Assembly (NCBI GenBank): GCA_937928405.1
Contig: CALFWZ010000066.1
Coordinates: 62,001 to 126,000, forward strand
Origin: an uncultured Saprospiraceae bacterium
GTDB taxonomy: Bacteria; Bacteroidota; Bacteroidia; Chitinophagales; Saprospiraceae
DNA length: 64,000 nt
Direction: 5' to 3'
This document shows positions 18,561 to 27,232 of the stretch, one piece after another (positions within the stretch are counted from its first letter, which is position 1; each line of letters begins with the position of its first letter). Position numbers and translations under genes: made by a program. The notes beneath the pieces were generated by a model. The model ran no database searches. It saw nothing but the letters and a program-made list of their open reading frames with translations, and was not told the DNA's origin.

Positions 18561-19501
18561 TTTAGATCTTCTTGCGAATCAATATTTTCGTCGTACCCAT
18601 TAATCACATCATATTGAATGGGGAAGGCACAATTTTCAAGGCTATCTGGAACTGGAATATTTAAAGGCATTTCGCAGGGCAGTGCGCAGATTTCTCCAAA
18701 CACCTGAACTTTGACATTATCAACAGAAGTGACAAATATTTGATAAGAATATTGTGTTGCCGCCACTGTATCCGAGACCACTCCATCAAAACCATTTGTT
18801 GGTATTATATCGGTTATGTTCGTCGCACTAAATACGGTATCGCCGAAAAATTGATTAAAAACCAAAAACGTATCTATTCTTAGAATATTCGAATCTGCCG
18901 AAATTTGGAAAAAATCGTTGATCCCATTTCCATCAGGTGTAAAGATAGTGGGAACATAAATACTCCCCAGACCTATGTTTAGTTCTTTAGGTTCTGTATA
19001 GCAACAAACACTTAAATAATTTTTAGGCTCAAAATCATCCACATCCACATCTTTGGAAGTGGCAAAAAAGGTAAGGATGGTTAGGACTAATAAACTATTA
19101 GTTGCTATTTTTTGAAAGCTGATCCTTGGCAGTTTGATTTCAAATTTCTCAATATTGTCTAAGACATAAATGGATAATGGTAAAATTAAGAAAGCGATAA
19201 AATCAGTATAATCCACTACTCTACCCATATTATACAACCCTACAGCGTTGAAACTATCAATAAAAAATTGAGAGAAAGGTGATTTCCAAAAAACAAAAAA
19301 TACAATGGTAAATAAAACAGATCGCTTGGTAGAAATTGAAAAAAGATATTTTAAAAACATCGGTAGAATCAGCAGCCCAGCCACATCCGATAATTTTCCA
19401 GTAAACCAGTTTCCGTAAGCCGCTTTTAGGACGTGGTCGTTGAGTATTAATAAAAATAATCCAAAAAGGAAAAAGTAGTTGAAAAGATACTTAGCCTTCA
19501 T
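18551..19501 (-). CDS. multi-pass membrane protein with CHU_C-like motif
   Basis: 316 residues. About four or five transmembrane helices fill residues 1-160 (with a conserved-looking NWFTGKLSDVAGLL loop). A non-membrane C-terminal half carries VPTIFTPDGNGINDFFQI (about 184-201). That phrase is characteristic of the CHU_C/gliding-type C-terminal domains normally found at the very end of huge T9SS-exported proteins. Here it is instead attached to an integral membrane protein and followed by a Cys-containing tail. The function is unknown. It is co-transcribed with the lipoprotein at 17685-18560. Confidence 0.65.
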   Translation of the reverse strand: MKAKYLFNYFFLFGLFLLILNDHVLKAAYGNWFTGKLSDVAGLLILPMFLKYLFSISTKRSVLFTIVFFVFWKSPFSQFFIDSFNAVGLYNMGRVVDYTDFIAFLILPLSIYVLDNIEKFEIKLPRISFQKIATNSLLVLTILTFFATSKDVDVDDFEPKNYLSVCCYTEPKELNIGLGSIYVPTIFTPDGNGINDFFQISADSNILRIDTFLVFNQFFGDTVFSATNITDIIPTNGFDGVVSDTVAATQYSYQIFVTSVDNVKVQVFGEICALPCEMPLNIPVPDSLENCAFPIQYDVINGYDENIDSQEDLNCF

Positions 19502-19704
19502 ATGAGTTTGAGTTAGATGGTGTTTGTATTATGTTTATTAATGGTTTGTCATTACTATCCGAGGTCCGTCATTCGCAAACGCAAATTTACTAAAATCGAA
19601 CGTTTATATTTCAAGCGTGTCAAATTTTAAAAATATTCTTCCCCTAGATGCCTGCGCCCCTATTTTTTCCGTAACTTCCCTCTTCAATTAAAACGTATTT
19701 TAAC

Positions 19705-22509
19705 ATGAAGTATTTTTTCACTTTTGCCCTTTCCATCATTTTTTTTCCTTTGTTTGGACAATCACTTAAGACTATGACACCAGAGACTTTTAATATCTGG
19801 AATACCATCAAAGAAACCAAAATTTCTAATGATGGACAGTATGTGGTTTACAACGTCGGAAACGAGTCTGGTGATCCTACACTACATATTTATAGCAAGG
19901 CTACCGGAAATACCATTCGTTTTCATCGTGGTAGTAAAGCACAAATAAGTGCAGACAACCAATGGCTCGTTTTTAAATTATCAGCGGCTGTTGATACCAT
20001 TAAAGCGTTAAAAAAACAAAAGGTCAAAAAAGATGATTTACCAAAAGATAGTCTTGTTATCTATCATCTAAAAGATCGATCCGTAACGACCATCCCAGAT
20101 GTTCAATCTTATCAGTTACCAAAAGAGTGGAATGACTGGTTGATTTATAAAAAAGAACCCATCCCAATTCAGCCCAAAAAAAAGGTAGAAAGTGACACCA
20201 CTAATACAAAAGTTAAAAAACCGAAAAAGCCAAAGAAAGAAGACGGTACCCTTTTAGTCTTTTATGATTTAAAAACTAAAAATACGATTAGTTATCCAGG
20301 CGTTTTAAAATATAAAATTGCGAAGAAAAAGCCTTCTGCTATTTTTTCAAACACTGGCAAATATGATGGATTTCAATCGGGTGTTTATTATTTTGATTTT
20401 AATAAACGAAAAGAACAATCCCTCTATCGGGGCAAAGGAAAGTTTAAAAAGCTACAGCTCGATGAGACTGGTCAGCAGGCAGCTTTTATCGCAGACTTGG
20501 ACACCACCAAAGTCAAAGCTAGACCACTTTCTTTATTCTATTGGAAAAATGGTCCAGACACCGCTCAACTCGTCACCGAATCTACTCCAAGTGATCGATA
20601 TAATTCGGTCAGTTTTCTTTCCGAAAATTATCAACCTCGTTTTTCTAAAGATGGCAAAACTTTATTTTATGGTACGGCTCCTTTTCCGATTTTACAAGAT
20701 ACCAGTTTATTAAAAGAAGAAATCGTCAATGTAGAAGTTTGGCACTACCAAGATGCGCGATTACATACCCAACAGAAAGTGCAAGCAGACGATGATAAAA
20801 AAGCAACCTATCTCAACGCTTGGAATATCGGTAATAAAAAATCAGTAGCACTGACAGATGCGACGGCTCCGGATCACCAACTGGCAGACGAGGGCAACGG
20901 CAAATATATTTTGGCCATTGATGATTTTTCAGCAAGGATCTCTACTAGCTGGGATGGTTATCCTAGCGTCAAATCTTTTTATGTGGTAGACAAAAATTCT
21001 GGTCAACGTAAAACCGTCGGAACCAACCTGCGGGCTAGCCCTCGTTTTTCAGCAGAAGGAAATTATGTTTATTGGTTTAGCGCTCCAGATACTGCTTGGT
21101 ATGCTTACACCATTACGGACCAGCAAACTAGAAAGTTAACGGATAATAATAAGCAACCTTTTTATGATGAATTAAATGATCGTCCTATGTTGCCGCGTAG
21201 CAATGGAACGGCCGGATGGACCAAAGGGGATCGTTATTTTTATATTTATGATCGTTATGATATTTGGCAGGTAGATCCAAAAAATCCAAGCAGTAAAAAA
21301 CGCCTAACCAAGGGACGTGAAAATAAAACGACCTATCGTTATATTCGATTAGATCGAGAAGTTCAGGCCATTGATCCAGCCCAACCTTTATTACTCCACT
21401 ATTTTAATCATACGGATAAAACCAGTGGCTACGCAAATTTAAACGTAAAAACCGGAACTGTTTCTAAACTCATCGGTGGGCCTCATAATTATACGCGAAG
21501 GATTTCCAAAGCTAAAAATTCAGATGCGCTTATTTTCACCAAAGAAAGTTTTACTGAATTTCCCAACTTGCAAATGACTAATTCAAAATTTGAAAACATA
21601 AAAAAGATCAGTGACGCCAATCCGCAACAATCAGCATACGGTTGGGGAACAGCAGAACTTTTTCAATGGACTGATTTGAACGGACAAGTGATGGATGGGA
21701 TGTTGATTAAGCCACCTAATTTTGATCCGAATAAAAAATATCCGATGCTGGTTAATTTTTATGAACGAAGTTCTAATGGACTGTATCGACATCGAGCACC
21801 ATACCCACATCGCTCTACCATCAACTATAGTTATTATGCCAATCGAGGATATTTAATTTTTAATCCGGACGTTAGTTATCGCGTGGGTTATCCAGGCGAG
21901 AGTGCGTATAATGCGGTGATGCCCGGCGTGACAGCGTTGATCGAAAAAGGGTTTGTGGATAAAGATAATATTGGATTGCAAGGACATAGTTGGGGTGGTT
22001 ATCAAGTAGCGTATATGGTGACGCGAACCAATTTATTTAAGTGCGCTGAATCGGGTGCGCCGGTCGTAAATATGTTTAGTGCTTATGGTGGAATTCGTTG
22101 GGGATCAGGCTTGAGTAGAATGTTTCAATATGAAAACACGCAAAGTAGAATTGGTGGAACGATCTGGGATAAGCCATTGCGATATCTAGAAAATTCGCCC
22201 ATCTTTACGCTAGATAAAGTAGAAACACCGCTCTTGATTTTACATAATGATAAGGATGGCGCCGTGCCGTGGTATCAGGGAATTGAATTATTTGTGGGAC
22301 TTCGTCGTCTCGGAAAACCGGCGTGGATGCTCAATTATAATGACGAACCACACTGGCCCGTCAAACGCCAAAACCGCATGGATTTTAATATTCGAATGTC
22401 GCAGTTTTTTGATTTTTATTTAAAAGGTGCGAAGGAGCCACAATGGATGAAGCGAGGGGTTCCGGCGGTAGAGAAAGGAATTCGACAGGGATTGGAGACT
22501 TCGGATTGA
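19705..22509 (+). CDS. S9 prolyl-oligopeptidase-family peptidase
   Basis: 934-residue secreted or periplasmic S9 peptidase. It has a signal peptide (to about 19), a long beta-propeller region (about 30-650, with a Lys-rich insertion around 150-190) and a C-terminal alpha/beta hydrolase domain. Catalytic residues are Ser762 (GHSWGGYQ), Asp851 (DKDGAVPW) and His883 (DEPHWP). It likely cleaves short peptides in the periplasm. It is larger than typical DPP4 or acylaminoacyl-peptidase homologues (about 650-750 residues), mostly from propeller insertions. It is a single gene with its own spacer. Confidence 0.88.
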   Translation: MKYFFTFALSIIFFPLFGQSLKTMTPETFNIWNTIKETKISNDGQYVVYNVGNESGDPTLHIYSKATGNTIRFHRGSKAQISADNQWLVFKLSAAVDTIKALKKQKVKKDDLPKDSLVIYHLKDRSVTTIPDVQSYQLPKEWNDWLIYKKEPIPIQPKKKVESDTTNTKVKKPKKPKKEDGTLLVFYDLKTKNTISYPGVLKYKIAKKKPSAIFSNTGKYDGFQSGVYYFDFNKRKEQSLYRGKGKFKKLQLDETGQQAAFIADLDTTKVKARPLSLFYWKNGPDTAQLVTESTPSDRYNSVSFLSENYQPRFSKDGKTLFYGTAPFPILQDTSLLKEEIVNVEVWHYQDARLHTQQKVQADDDKKATYLNAWNIGNKKSVALTDATAPDHQLADEGNGKYILAIDDFSARISTSWDGYPSVKSFYVVDKNSGQRKTVGTNLRASPRFSAEGNYVYWFSAPDTAWYAYTITDQQTRKLTDNNKQPFYDELNDRPMLPRSNGTAGWTKGDRYFYIYDRYDIWQVDPKNPSSKKRLTKGRENKTTYRYIRLDREVQAIDPAQPLLLHYFNHTDKTSGYANLNVKTGTVSKLIGGPHNYTRRISKAKNSDALIFTKESFTEFPNLQMTNSKFENIKKISDANPQQSAYGWGTAELFQWTDLNGQVMDGMLIKPPNFDPNKKYPMLVNFYERSSNGLYRHRAPYPHRSTINYSYYANRGYLIFNPDVSYRVGYPGESAYNAVMPGVTALIEKGFVDKDNIGLQGHSWGGYQVAYMVTRTNLFKCAESGAPVVNMFSAYGGIRWGSGLSRMFQYENTQSRIGGTIWDKPLRYLENSPIFTLDKVETPLLILHNDKDGAVPWYQGIELFVGLRRLGKPAWMLNYNDEPHWPVKRQNRMDFNIRMSQFFDFYLKGAKEPQWMKRGVPAVEKGIRQGLETSD

Positions 22510-22645
22510 TTTTTAGATTTTTGTAAGAAATAATTTTTATACATACCTAGAGATCATGTTAAAAAGTAGCGTAAACAAGCAGCGGCAAAGTAAATTAGTG
22601 GTATTATTTTAAGACGTTAACATTTTTTTATTTTTATTAGGAATA

Positions 22646-22711
22646 GAAGTTGTTTAAGAATGTTCACAAAAAACGAGGGTAAGTCATTGTGCTTCATTTT
22701 TAAACAACTTC
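22646..22711. repeat. 12-bp inverted repeat in leader
   Basis: GAAGTTGTTTAA (22646-22657) and TTAAACAACTTC (22700-22711) are perfect inverted copies separated by 42 bp. They end 50 bp before the ATG at 22762. Similar AGAA-TTGTTTAA sequences precede the genes at 43279 and 51062. Confidence 0.5.
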
Positions 22712-22761
22712 ATAAAGAAACTGTTATTTTGCGATAATCTTAACCCTAAAATTTACTTACT

Positions 22762-23961
22762 ATGAAATATACCATTCAGATTGTTATGCTGTTTCTCCTT
22801 AGCAGTTGTCAGGCACAGACTCCCCCCAATAATTGGAAAATTGCCAACGATAAAAATACTGAAGGAACTACCTATCTGCACCAAAACAATGATCAGTCTA
22901 TGATTCGTGTACTTTCCGTAAAGGAAATCGAATCCAATTCATCAAGTAAAATAGATGCAGATGGTCGATCTTCGGAAGCAGAGCAACTAGAATTTGCCCT
23001 ATCAGTCCTTTGGGTAGATATTGATGAATCTAGGGTAGAAAAAAACAATAAAAATACTGTGCTTACTGGAAATGGATATACCGAAAACGGAGAAGCAGAT
23101 TTTGCGATCACCTTTCAGGGAACAGGTAAAGATCGAAAGGTCGTCCTCCTATTAACACCACCCGGAAAAATTGCGGAAGCAGGCGGCGTTCAGGCAATAA
23201 CTACTCCTACCTTCTCTTCTACCGTAGCCACTACTCCAGAGGCAGTAAAACCAAAAATTTCTAAGAAAAAAAATAGTCAGAAAACTAAAATTTCCATGAC
23301 TGCTGATGGCCCATATCCGATTCCTTATGTTATTAAAACCAAAGAAAAAACCTATTGGAAAGATTGGAGCTATAAGGATCGGTTACACGCCACCGCACGA
23401 GAAGGCGATCCCGGAGCACCTCGATTCGGTCTCGAAGTTATCAATGCCGCTAGCGTTGGAAAAATGAATTCGGCCATCGACAAAGTGATTAAAATGAATA
23501 ATATTAAAAATGCTTCATACGGTGCGCTAGAACGAATCGAAATATCTACTAAGTTATTGGGAAATACACTCCATGCTACCATAGGAAAATCAAACCTAGC
23601 AGGTAAAGATGCGGTTTTATTTATTCGGGTTGGCAGAAAAAAAGATAGTCCTGATTATCATGTTTTTTTCATGGAAATCCCTAAAAAAACCTACCGCGAA
23701 TGGGGAGGGATTGCCTCCATACTGCTGGCAACAGAAATTATCCCCAGTCTCAAAAGTATACCTGATGATCGAAAACGACAGATTGCCAATGCGAACCCAA
23801 AACAACAAATCGCTATCTATGAATCTGCTTATACCAAAATCATGATGCAATATTATAAGGGTATTATGATGACGCAAAGTCAGACTCTGTTGCAAATGCA
23901 GGAACTTAATTATGACTTACTTTTCGGAGACGATATTACCAATCCAGGAATTGGAAATTGA
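22762..23961 (+). CDS. lipoprotein of unknown function
   Basis: 399-residue lipoprotein (lipobox LLSSC, Cys near residue 16). An N-terminal domain (about 20-140) is followed by a Lys-rich linker (about 160-178) and a second domain (about 180-399), starting YPIPYVIKTKEKTYWKDWSY, with no motif I recognise. Nothing catalytic is visible. It is monocistronic, with an inverted repeat in the leader. Confidence 0.6.
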   Translation: MKYTIQIVMLFLLSSCQAQTPPNNWKIANDKNTEGTTYLHQNNDQSMIRVLSVKEIESNSSSKIDADGRSSEAEQLEFALSVLWVDIDESRVEKNNKNTVLTGNGYTENGEADFAITFQGTGKDRKVVLLLTPPGKIAEAGGVQAITTPTFSSTVATTPEAVKPKISKKKNSQKTKISMTADGPYPIPYVIKTKEKTYWKDWSYKDRLHATAREGDPGAPRFGLEVINAASVGKMNSAIDKVIKMNNIKNASYGALERIEISTKLLGNTLHATIGKSNLAGKDAVLFIRVGRKKDSPDYHVFFMEIPKKTYREWGGIASILLATEIIPSLKSIPDDRKRQIANANPKQQIAIYESAYTKIMMQYYKGIMMTQSQTLLQMQELNYDLLFGDDITNPGIGN

Positions 23962-24025
23962 TTGGTCTTAATGTGGATGTGTGGATTGGTGCATTAAAAA
24001 ATTTTTCTAATGCACGACCTATACA

Positions 24026-24268
24026 CTAGCAGGGGACTACAGAGCGAGCTGTAGCACTGAACTCATTACCATGACAGCAACCGAAGGGACAGTTGATGGC
24101 TACGCAATTTTCCTGTCTATTTTTTGCTTGTAAAGCTGTTTCTACACATGGATGTGTAAACGAGCGCTTTGACTTTTGTAAAACTTTTTCTTTGCGTTTT
24201 GGCTTGTGTGGCACAGCGGGTGGATTTGTTGATATCCAACATATTTTATGAAATATTTGACCAACCAA
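24026..24268 (-). CDS. doubtful small Cys-rich ORF
   Basis: An 80-codon frame in the 341-bp spacer between convergent genes. It encodes a basic, Cys-rich peptide (NCPFGCCHGNE near the C terminus) without signal peptide or known domain. It starts at an ATG but lacks a visible promoter. It may be a degraded remnant rather than a gene. No other structure was seen in this spacer. Confidence 0.25.
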   Translation of the reverse strand: MVGQIFHKICWISTNPPAVPHKPKRKEKVLQKSKRSFTHPCVETALQAKNRQENCVAINCPFGCCHGNEFSATARSVVPC

Positions 24269-24302
24269 CTAATTCAAATTCATTTCTAAGAGATCATCCT
24301 GC

Positions 24303-25478
24303 CTATTCTACTGTTTGAATATATTCATAGGTACGCGCTCCGTCATAGATACTTATCTTGTATTTTCCGACTTTTAGAACAAGTGGTTTACGATCATACT
24401 TGTGTTTCAATTCTATTCTATCTACTGGAACTGAGTTAATTTCATCAAAAGGATAAGCTGAAACAATGATAGGAAAATCTATATCAAAATCTTCCAATTT
24501 TATTTTAACTGCTTTGTATTTTTCACTTTCAAATAACCAATTGGGTCTCCCATCGATATAGGAAGTCTTTGGGTGGATTACTTCAAAGTCCACTTGATGC
24601 GATATCTTCACTACTTCACCTAAACTATCGATGAGGATGGAGGGCTTATCTATGTTAATCGTTCCTAGCAAGGGATGCTCATTTTTGATAAATTTTTCAG
24701 TAAAGTTATCTTGATAAATGGTTATTGGATCAATTTCTAATTTGTCCTTTAAGTATTTCGCCATCCAATATGAATTACCTCGTTTTATTAAATCCGATTC
24801 GATGGCATGATGAAAACCACAGAGTATAATTACTTTTGCGTTGGGGTTATTATTCAGGTATCTGATAATATTATCAGCTTGTATTTCATCTCTATCTTTG
24901 CCTTTTATTTTCTCGGTTTTTTCATAGGCAAACAAGTTGTATTTAAGGTAAATAGCCTTTCTAACTAATACGCCCATTTTAGGCTCTAAAGTATACGTTC
25001 CTGTCAGGGGTGAATCTAATGGGTAGCCACGAACACTTAACATTGAGTCAAGTAAACTATTTTTATTTGAAATACTCATGAATGTCTCTAAGCCTAAATG
25101 ATTAAAACCATATCCTGCTAATTCTTTAATTATTTTAGTTGCAAAAATTCTATGTTGAGGTTTTAGATGATTTTCACTTATAATTACAATTCGGTGATTC
25201 TTTGCTTTCTCGCAAATTTCCTTTAAGGCATCTTTCGTTTTATAATCATTGAAGTTTAAACTATCCACTCCCCATGAAACTGCGATATCTGAATATAAAT
25301 TTGAATTATGATAATCACCTATTAAAGAATAAAGTAATCCAGCTTTTGATGATCTTATTTTTTCATCCGCTACTTCCTTTTCAATTTGATAAGAGAATTT
25401 TACCTGATAAGGATTTTTTTGGCTTAAGGCTGTTAGCGCAAAATTTAGTAAACAAAATACAATAAATTGTCTTTTCAT
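24303..25478 (-). CDS. secreted EreA/ChaN/TIKI-like protein, unknown
   Basis: 391 residues with signal peptide (MKRQFIVFCL...ALSQ). The core (about 90-260) has the pattern of the EreA/ChaN/TIKI superfamily: VIISENHLKPQHRI (an acidic residue and His after a strand), GYGFNHLGLETF and ILCGFHHAIES. These positions hold the catalytic or metal-binding residues in that superfamily. Possible roles include a hydrolase or metal/haem-linked protein; the assignment is tentative. A C-terminal beta-rich part (about 290-391) is unassigned. Confidence 0.5.
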   Translation of the reverse strand: MKRQFIVFCLLNFALTALSQKNPYQVKFSYQIEKEVADEKIRSSKAGLLYSLIGDYHNSNLYSDIAVSWGVDSLNFNDYKTKDALKEICEKAKNHRIVIISENHLKPQHRIFATKIIKELAGYGFNHLGLETFMSISNKNSLLDSMLSVRGYPLDSPLTGTYTLEPKMGVLVRKAIYLKYNLFAYEKTEKIKGKDRDEIQADNIIRYLNNNPNAKVIILCGFHHAIESDLIKRGNSYWMAKYLKDKLEIDPITIYQDNFTEKFIKNEHPLLGTINIDKPSILIDSLGEVVKISHQVDFEVIHPKTSYIDGRPNWLFESEKYKAVKIKLEDFDIDFPIIVSAYPFDEINSVPVDRIELKHKYDRKPLVLKVGKYKISIYDGARTYEYIQTVE

Positions 25479-25681
25479 TTTTATTCAATTTATAGGAACG
25501 TTAGCCTACGTTAAGAATTATTCTATCGATTCAGGTTTCTGGTTTTATATTTTTGGAGTTTAATGCTAAAAGCTCTAGCTTCTCTTTTTCCAATATTCAA
25601 TATGGGTATGTATATCTAACCATCCTCTTTTTTTATCTTTTTCTATTTCATAAAAAAAATTTGCTTGGTAAAATAAAAAAC

Positions 25682-25713
25682 AAAAGACTGCCTCTAGGAA
25701 GAAGCAGCCTTTT
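25682..25713 (-). terminator. terminator of the efflux operon
   Basis: AAAAG-n-CTGC pairs with GCAG-n-CTTTT around an about 12-nt loop. Read on the minus strand it is followed by a T-rich run. It lies about 70 bp after the adaptor stop codon. The rest of 25479-25783 is AT-rich, with TTCAAC-type repeats near 25755-25785. Confidence 0.6.
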
Positions 25714-25783
25714 ATTTATTATATCTACACATAGACGAATAGCTACGCTCTTTCAAATCAACTATTCAACCATTCAACAAAAA

Positions 25784-27010
25784 TCACTGCACCTTCACTA
25801 CCGTCGTTGTATCCAACTCAAAAACTTCAATTTTAATTCCGTCGCTCAAGCCCGTCTTCACCAAGCGTTTTTCAAAACTATCCTCACCGGTTTTTATTTC
25901 TACAAAGGTAGAATCCTTTTTGAAGATCAGATCGCGTTCCTGAAGTACGATGACTTTTTCTCGTTTGTCTAAAATTATATCACCACTAGCGCTATAACCT
26001 GCTCGGAGGAAAGATTCAGAAGTAGGCTTGATCGCTGCTTTTACTTCAAACTTTACAGCACCTTCTTCCTCTACTCCTTTTGGAGAAATATATTCTAGGG
26101 TCGCCGCAAATTTTTCAGACTCAATCGCACCTACGGTTAGTTCTAGTGGCATTCCTTCTTTGAGTTTTCCAACATCAGACTCATCGACGTTGCCTTCAAA
26201 AATTAGCGACTTCATATCTGCGATGGAAGCAATAGTCGTTCCTTCGTTAAAATTATTTCTTTCGATGACAGAGGCTCCTTCTTCGATGGGTACATCGAGC
26301 ACCATTCCAGCCACCGTGGAAACCACGACGTTAGAAACTTGCTTACTGTTGCGTGTCGCGCCTTCGCGTAATAAAGCGAGGTTGTCTCTCGCAGCATTAT
26401 ATTCCTGTTCACGGATATCGAGATCTGCCTCAAATTGTTTAAGGCTATTGAGTGCCCCAATCCCAGCATTATCAAAAACGGCTTGCTGGATATTCAATCG
26501 TAGTTTGAATTGATTGTATTCCGTCTGAGAGATGACGCCGTCGTTGAACAAATTGCGCTGGCGTTCTTCCTCTTGCTTGGCATCAGCGAGGTTGGCGCGC
26601 GCCTCTTCGACATCCAACTGCTGCTCAAAAATTTTCTTTTGACGATTCAATTCTCGTTGGGCTTCATCGCGGCGCATTCGGGTAAGTTCTACACCACTTT
26701 GAGCGTTGTTAATACTTACCTGATCTGGGATCAATTTGATACGTGCTAGCTTTTGCCCTTTGGTGACGAGCTGTCCTGCTTCCACGAAGAGCTGATCAAT
26801 CACACCAGAAACTTGTGGCTTCACCATAATCTCTTTTCGGGGTTTGATACTTCCAGTAGCGACGGTCTTTTTCACTACGTCTTCGATGGTTGGTTTGGTC
26901 GTTTTAATTCCTTCGACTTCGTCATCACCTTGTTGATTGAAATAGGCAAATAGGCCAGCGGTAACCAATAAGAGCATGGCGGCGATTCCGAGTAGACATC
27001 CTTTGTTCAT
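25784..27010 (-). CDS. HlyD/MacA-type periplasmic adaptor
   Basis: 408-residue membrane-fusion protein: one N-terminal membrane helix (GCLLGIAAMLLLVTAGLFAYF), a biotinyl-lipoyl half (PQVSGVIDQLFVEAGQLVTKGQKLARI), a long coiled-coil hairpin (about 95-215), then the second lipoyl half and beta-barrel. It would bridge the two permeases to an outer-membrane TolC-type channel; none is encoded here. The ATG at 27010 is chosen because the frame upstream (to 27082) encodes low-complexity sequence before the membrane helix. It is the last gene of the operon, separated from the permease by a GC-rich repeat island. Confidence 0.88.
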   Translation of the reverse strand: MNKGCLLGIAAMLLLVTAGLFAYFNQQGDDEVEGIKTTKPTIEDVVKKTVATGSIKPRKEIMVKPQVSGVIDQLFVEAGQLVTKGQKLARIKLIPDQVSINNAQSGVELTRMRRDEAQRELNRQKKIFEQQLDVEEARANLADAKQEEERQRNLFNDGVISQTEYNQFKLRLNIQQAVFDNAGIGALNSLKQFEADLDIREQEYNAARDNLALLREGATRNSKQVSNVVVSTVAGMVLDVPIEEGASVIERNNFNEGTTIASIADMKSLIFEGNVDESDVGKLKEGMPLELTVGAIESEKFAATLEYISPKGVEEEGAVKFEVKAAIKPTSESFLRAGYSASGDIILDKREKVIVLQERDLIFKKDSTFVEIKTGEDSFEKRLVKTGLSDGIKIEVFELDTTTVVKVQ

Positions 27011-27084
27011 TATAGTATGGTTTTGAGTTAACGAGTTTTTGGTTTTTGGGTTAGTGAGTTTTTCAACGATGCAACAACACATTC

Positions 27085-27232
27085 GGCCGGCCGCTTACGC
27101 ACCTGCCTGCCGAAAGCAGGATTCATTCCCTCGTCGCGCTGTCGCACGACGCCCTTCGGGTTCGGTGCCGTCCACCCGCTTACGCGGTTCGTTCCCTCGT
27201 CGTGCTGTCGCACGACGCCCTTCGGGTTCGGT
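27085..27232. repeat. GC-rich duplicated island inside efflux operon
   Basis: A 45-bp unit (TTCATTCCCTCGTCG ... TTCGGGTTCGGT) occurs at 27122-27166 and again at 27188-27232, offset by 66 bp, with two differences visible. Each is preceded by a CCGCTTACGC copy. Each unit contains a hairpin of the form GTCGYGC-TGTC-GCACGAC and a CCCTTCGGG turn. It is much richer in G+C than the flanking genes. It also includes a CCTGCCTGCCGAAAGCAGG palindrome (about 27102-27120). The second copy ends at the stop codon of the permease. Confidence 0.75.

Noticed and set aside
26028-26513. 161-codon frame on the plus strand opposite the adaptor gene
   Set aside because: Ser/Thr-rich shadow of the HlyD-type adaptor, whose domain motifs are unambiguous on the minus strand.
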